Assembly (NCBI GenBank): GCA_024349245.1
Contig: JALDNG010000048.1
Location: 575,001 to 639,000 of the forward strand
Length of the DNA stretch: 64,000 nt
DNA from: Neodontobutis hainanensis
Taxonomy: Eukaryota; Chordata; Actinopteri; Gobiiformes; Odontobutidae
Reading direction: 5' to 3'
Part shown: piece by piece, positions 63,498 to 64,000 of the stretch
Layout of the letters: each line of letters starts with the position of its first letter
Numbering within the stretch: the stretch's first letter is position 1
Program-made: the position numbers and the translations under genes
Notes under the pieces: generated by a model
Told to the model about the DNA's origin: nothing
Seen by the model: the letters and a program-made list of their open reading frames with translations, nothing else
The model's database searches: none

Positions 63498-64000
63498 GTG
63501 GGCAAGTTTGTTTGTTTTATGATTATAAAACACGCTCTGTATCATTAAGCACACTTGCCCAAAAGGTTGTTGATTTTTTAACACTGCTGCTCTATTGGAA
63601 AACTAGTAAACATGGCTAAATAGTTGAATGGTCTAGCTCATGTCATCAGATTGTGTATGGAAGCAAACATATTGCATTAACATTTTTGCATTTTATTGGG
63701 TCAATGTAAGAGCCATTAAAGAAGAAAATAAAATGAATAGAAGCCAACTGCAAAAATGTTTTTGTTAGGATCCTGCATCTTTTCCCTCTGCCCTGTAAAA
63801 ATGAGTGGGTGTCCTCCAAATGTTCCTTGTCTCTGATATTTATTCAGTGTACACCTTTCCCTTGATGTCACCTGGCTATTTCTTGCCTCTCCCCAGGTCA
63901 GGTACAGATGTGGACAATAAAGTGCATCCCAGAGTCAGACCCAACTAATCAGAGGTAGATTAGCAGTTGATTAGCCTGACCTCTAGGTTTTTCCAGAATT
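63498..64000 (+). other. il1rapl1: start of intron 4
   Basis: Begins gtgggc after exon 4. No further exon encoding the expected Ig2 continuation is present before the window ends. Confidence 0.85.

Noticed and set aside
63870..63960. Possible next exon after a ttgcctctccccag acceptor-like site
   Set aside because: The downstream translation does not match the expected Ig2 continuation and meets stops; there is no suitable donor.

Overview
The window looks like a vertebrate, most likely teleost fish, genomic segment. It is AT-rich, has long introns and GT-AG splice sites, and carries a typical fish mix of DNA-transposon relics (hAT, Tc1/mariner, palindromic MITEs) and tRNA-derived SINEs. No bacterial or phage organisation is visible. 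Most open frames are chance frames in intron or repeat DNA.

Only one gene is supported: the 5' part of an interleukin-1-receptor-accessory-protein-like gene on the + strand, best called il1rapl1 (a or b copy not resolved). The layout is a probable CpG-rich non-coding first exon ending at 9949; exon 2 (22588-22691) with the start codon and signal peptide; exon 3 (58043-58328) with most of Ig domain 1; and exon 4 (63311-63497) with the end of Ig1 and the start of Ig2. Splice phases (1, 2, 0) join without a frame break and give the first 185 residues. The remaining Ig domains, transmembrane helix and TIR domain lie beyond the right edge. IL1RAPL proteins are synaptic adhesion receptors that bind presynaptic receptor-type PTPs.

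Region by region: 1-9100 is upstream intergenic DNA with a 325-bp palindromic MITE and a 339-bp hAT element with perfect 8-bp target duplications. 9120-11200 is CpG-enriched promoter and first-exon territory. Intron 1 (12.6 kb) holds a perfect 19-bp hairpin and an old SINE/LINE tail. Intron 2 (35 kb) holds a retroelement-like ORF remnant, a fold-back derivative of a Tc1-like transposon, a tandem pair of about 1-kb fold-back elements (one split by a nested MITE), and a cluster containing a SINE with target duplications, a deleted Tc1 copy and an hAT transposase remnant. Intron 3 (5 kb) has a minisatellite-bearing repeat whose partner copy lies in intron 2, so the two flank exon 3 in direct orientation. 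It also has a long CTAT/CTGT microsatellite.

I found no convincing new biological system. The points most worth a second look are the direct repeats around exon 3, the tandem fold-back pair, the deleted Tc1 copy next to its palindromic relative, the hairpin at 11467, and the unassigned ORF at 25849-26322.
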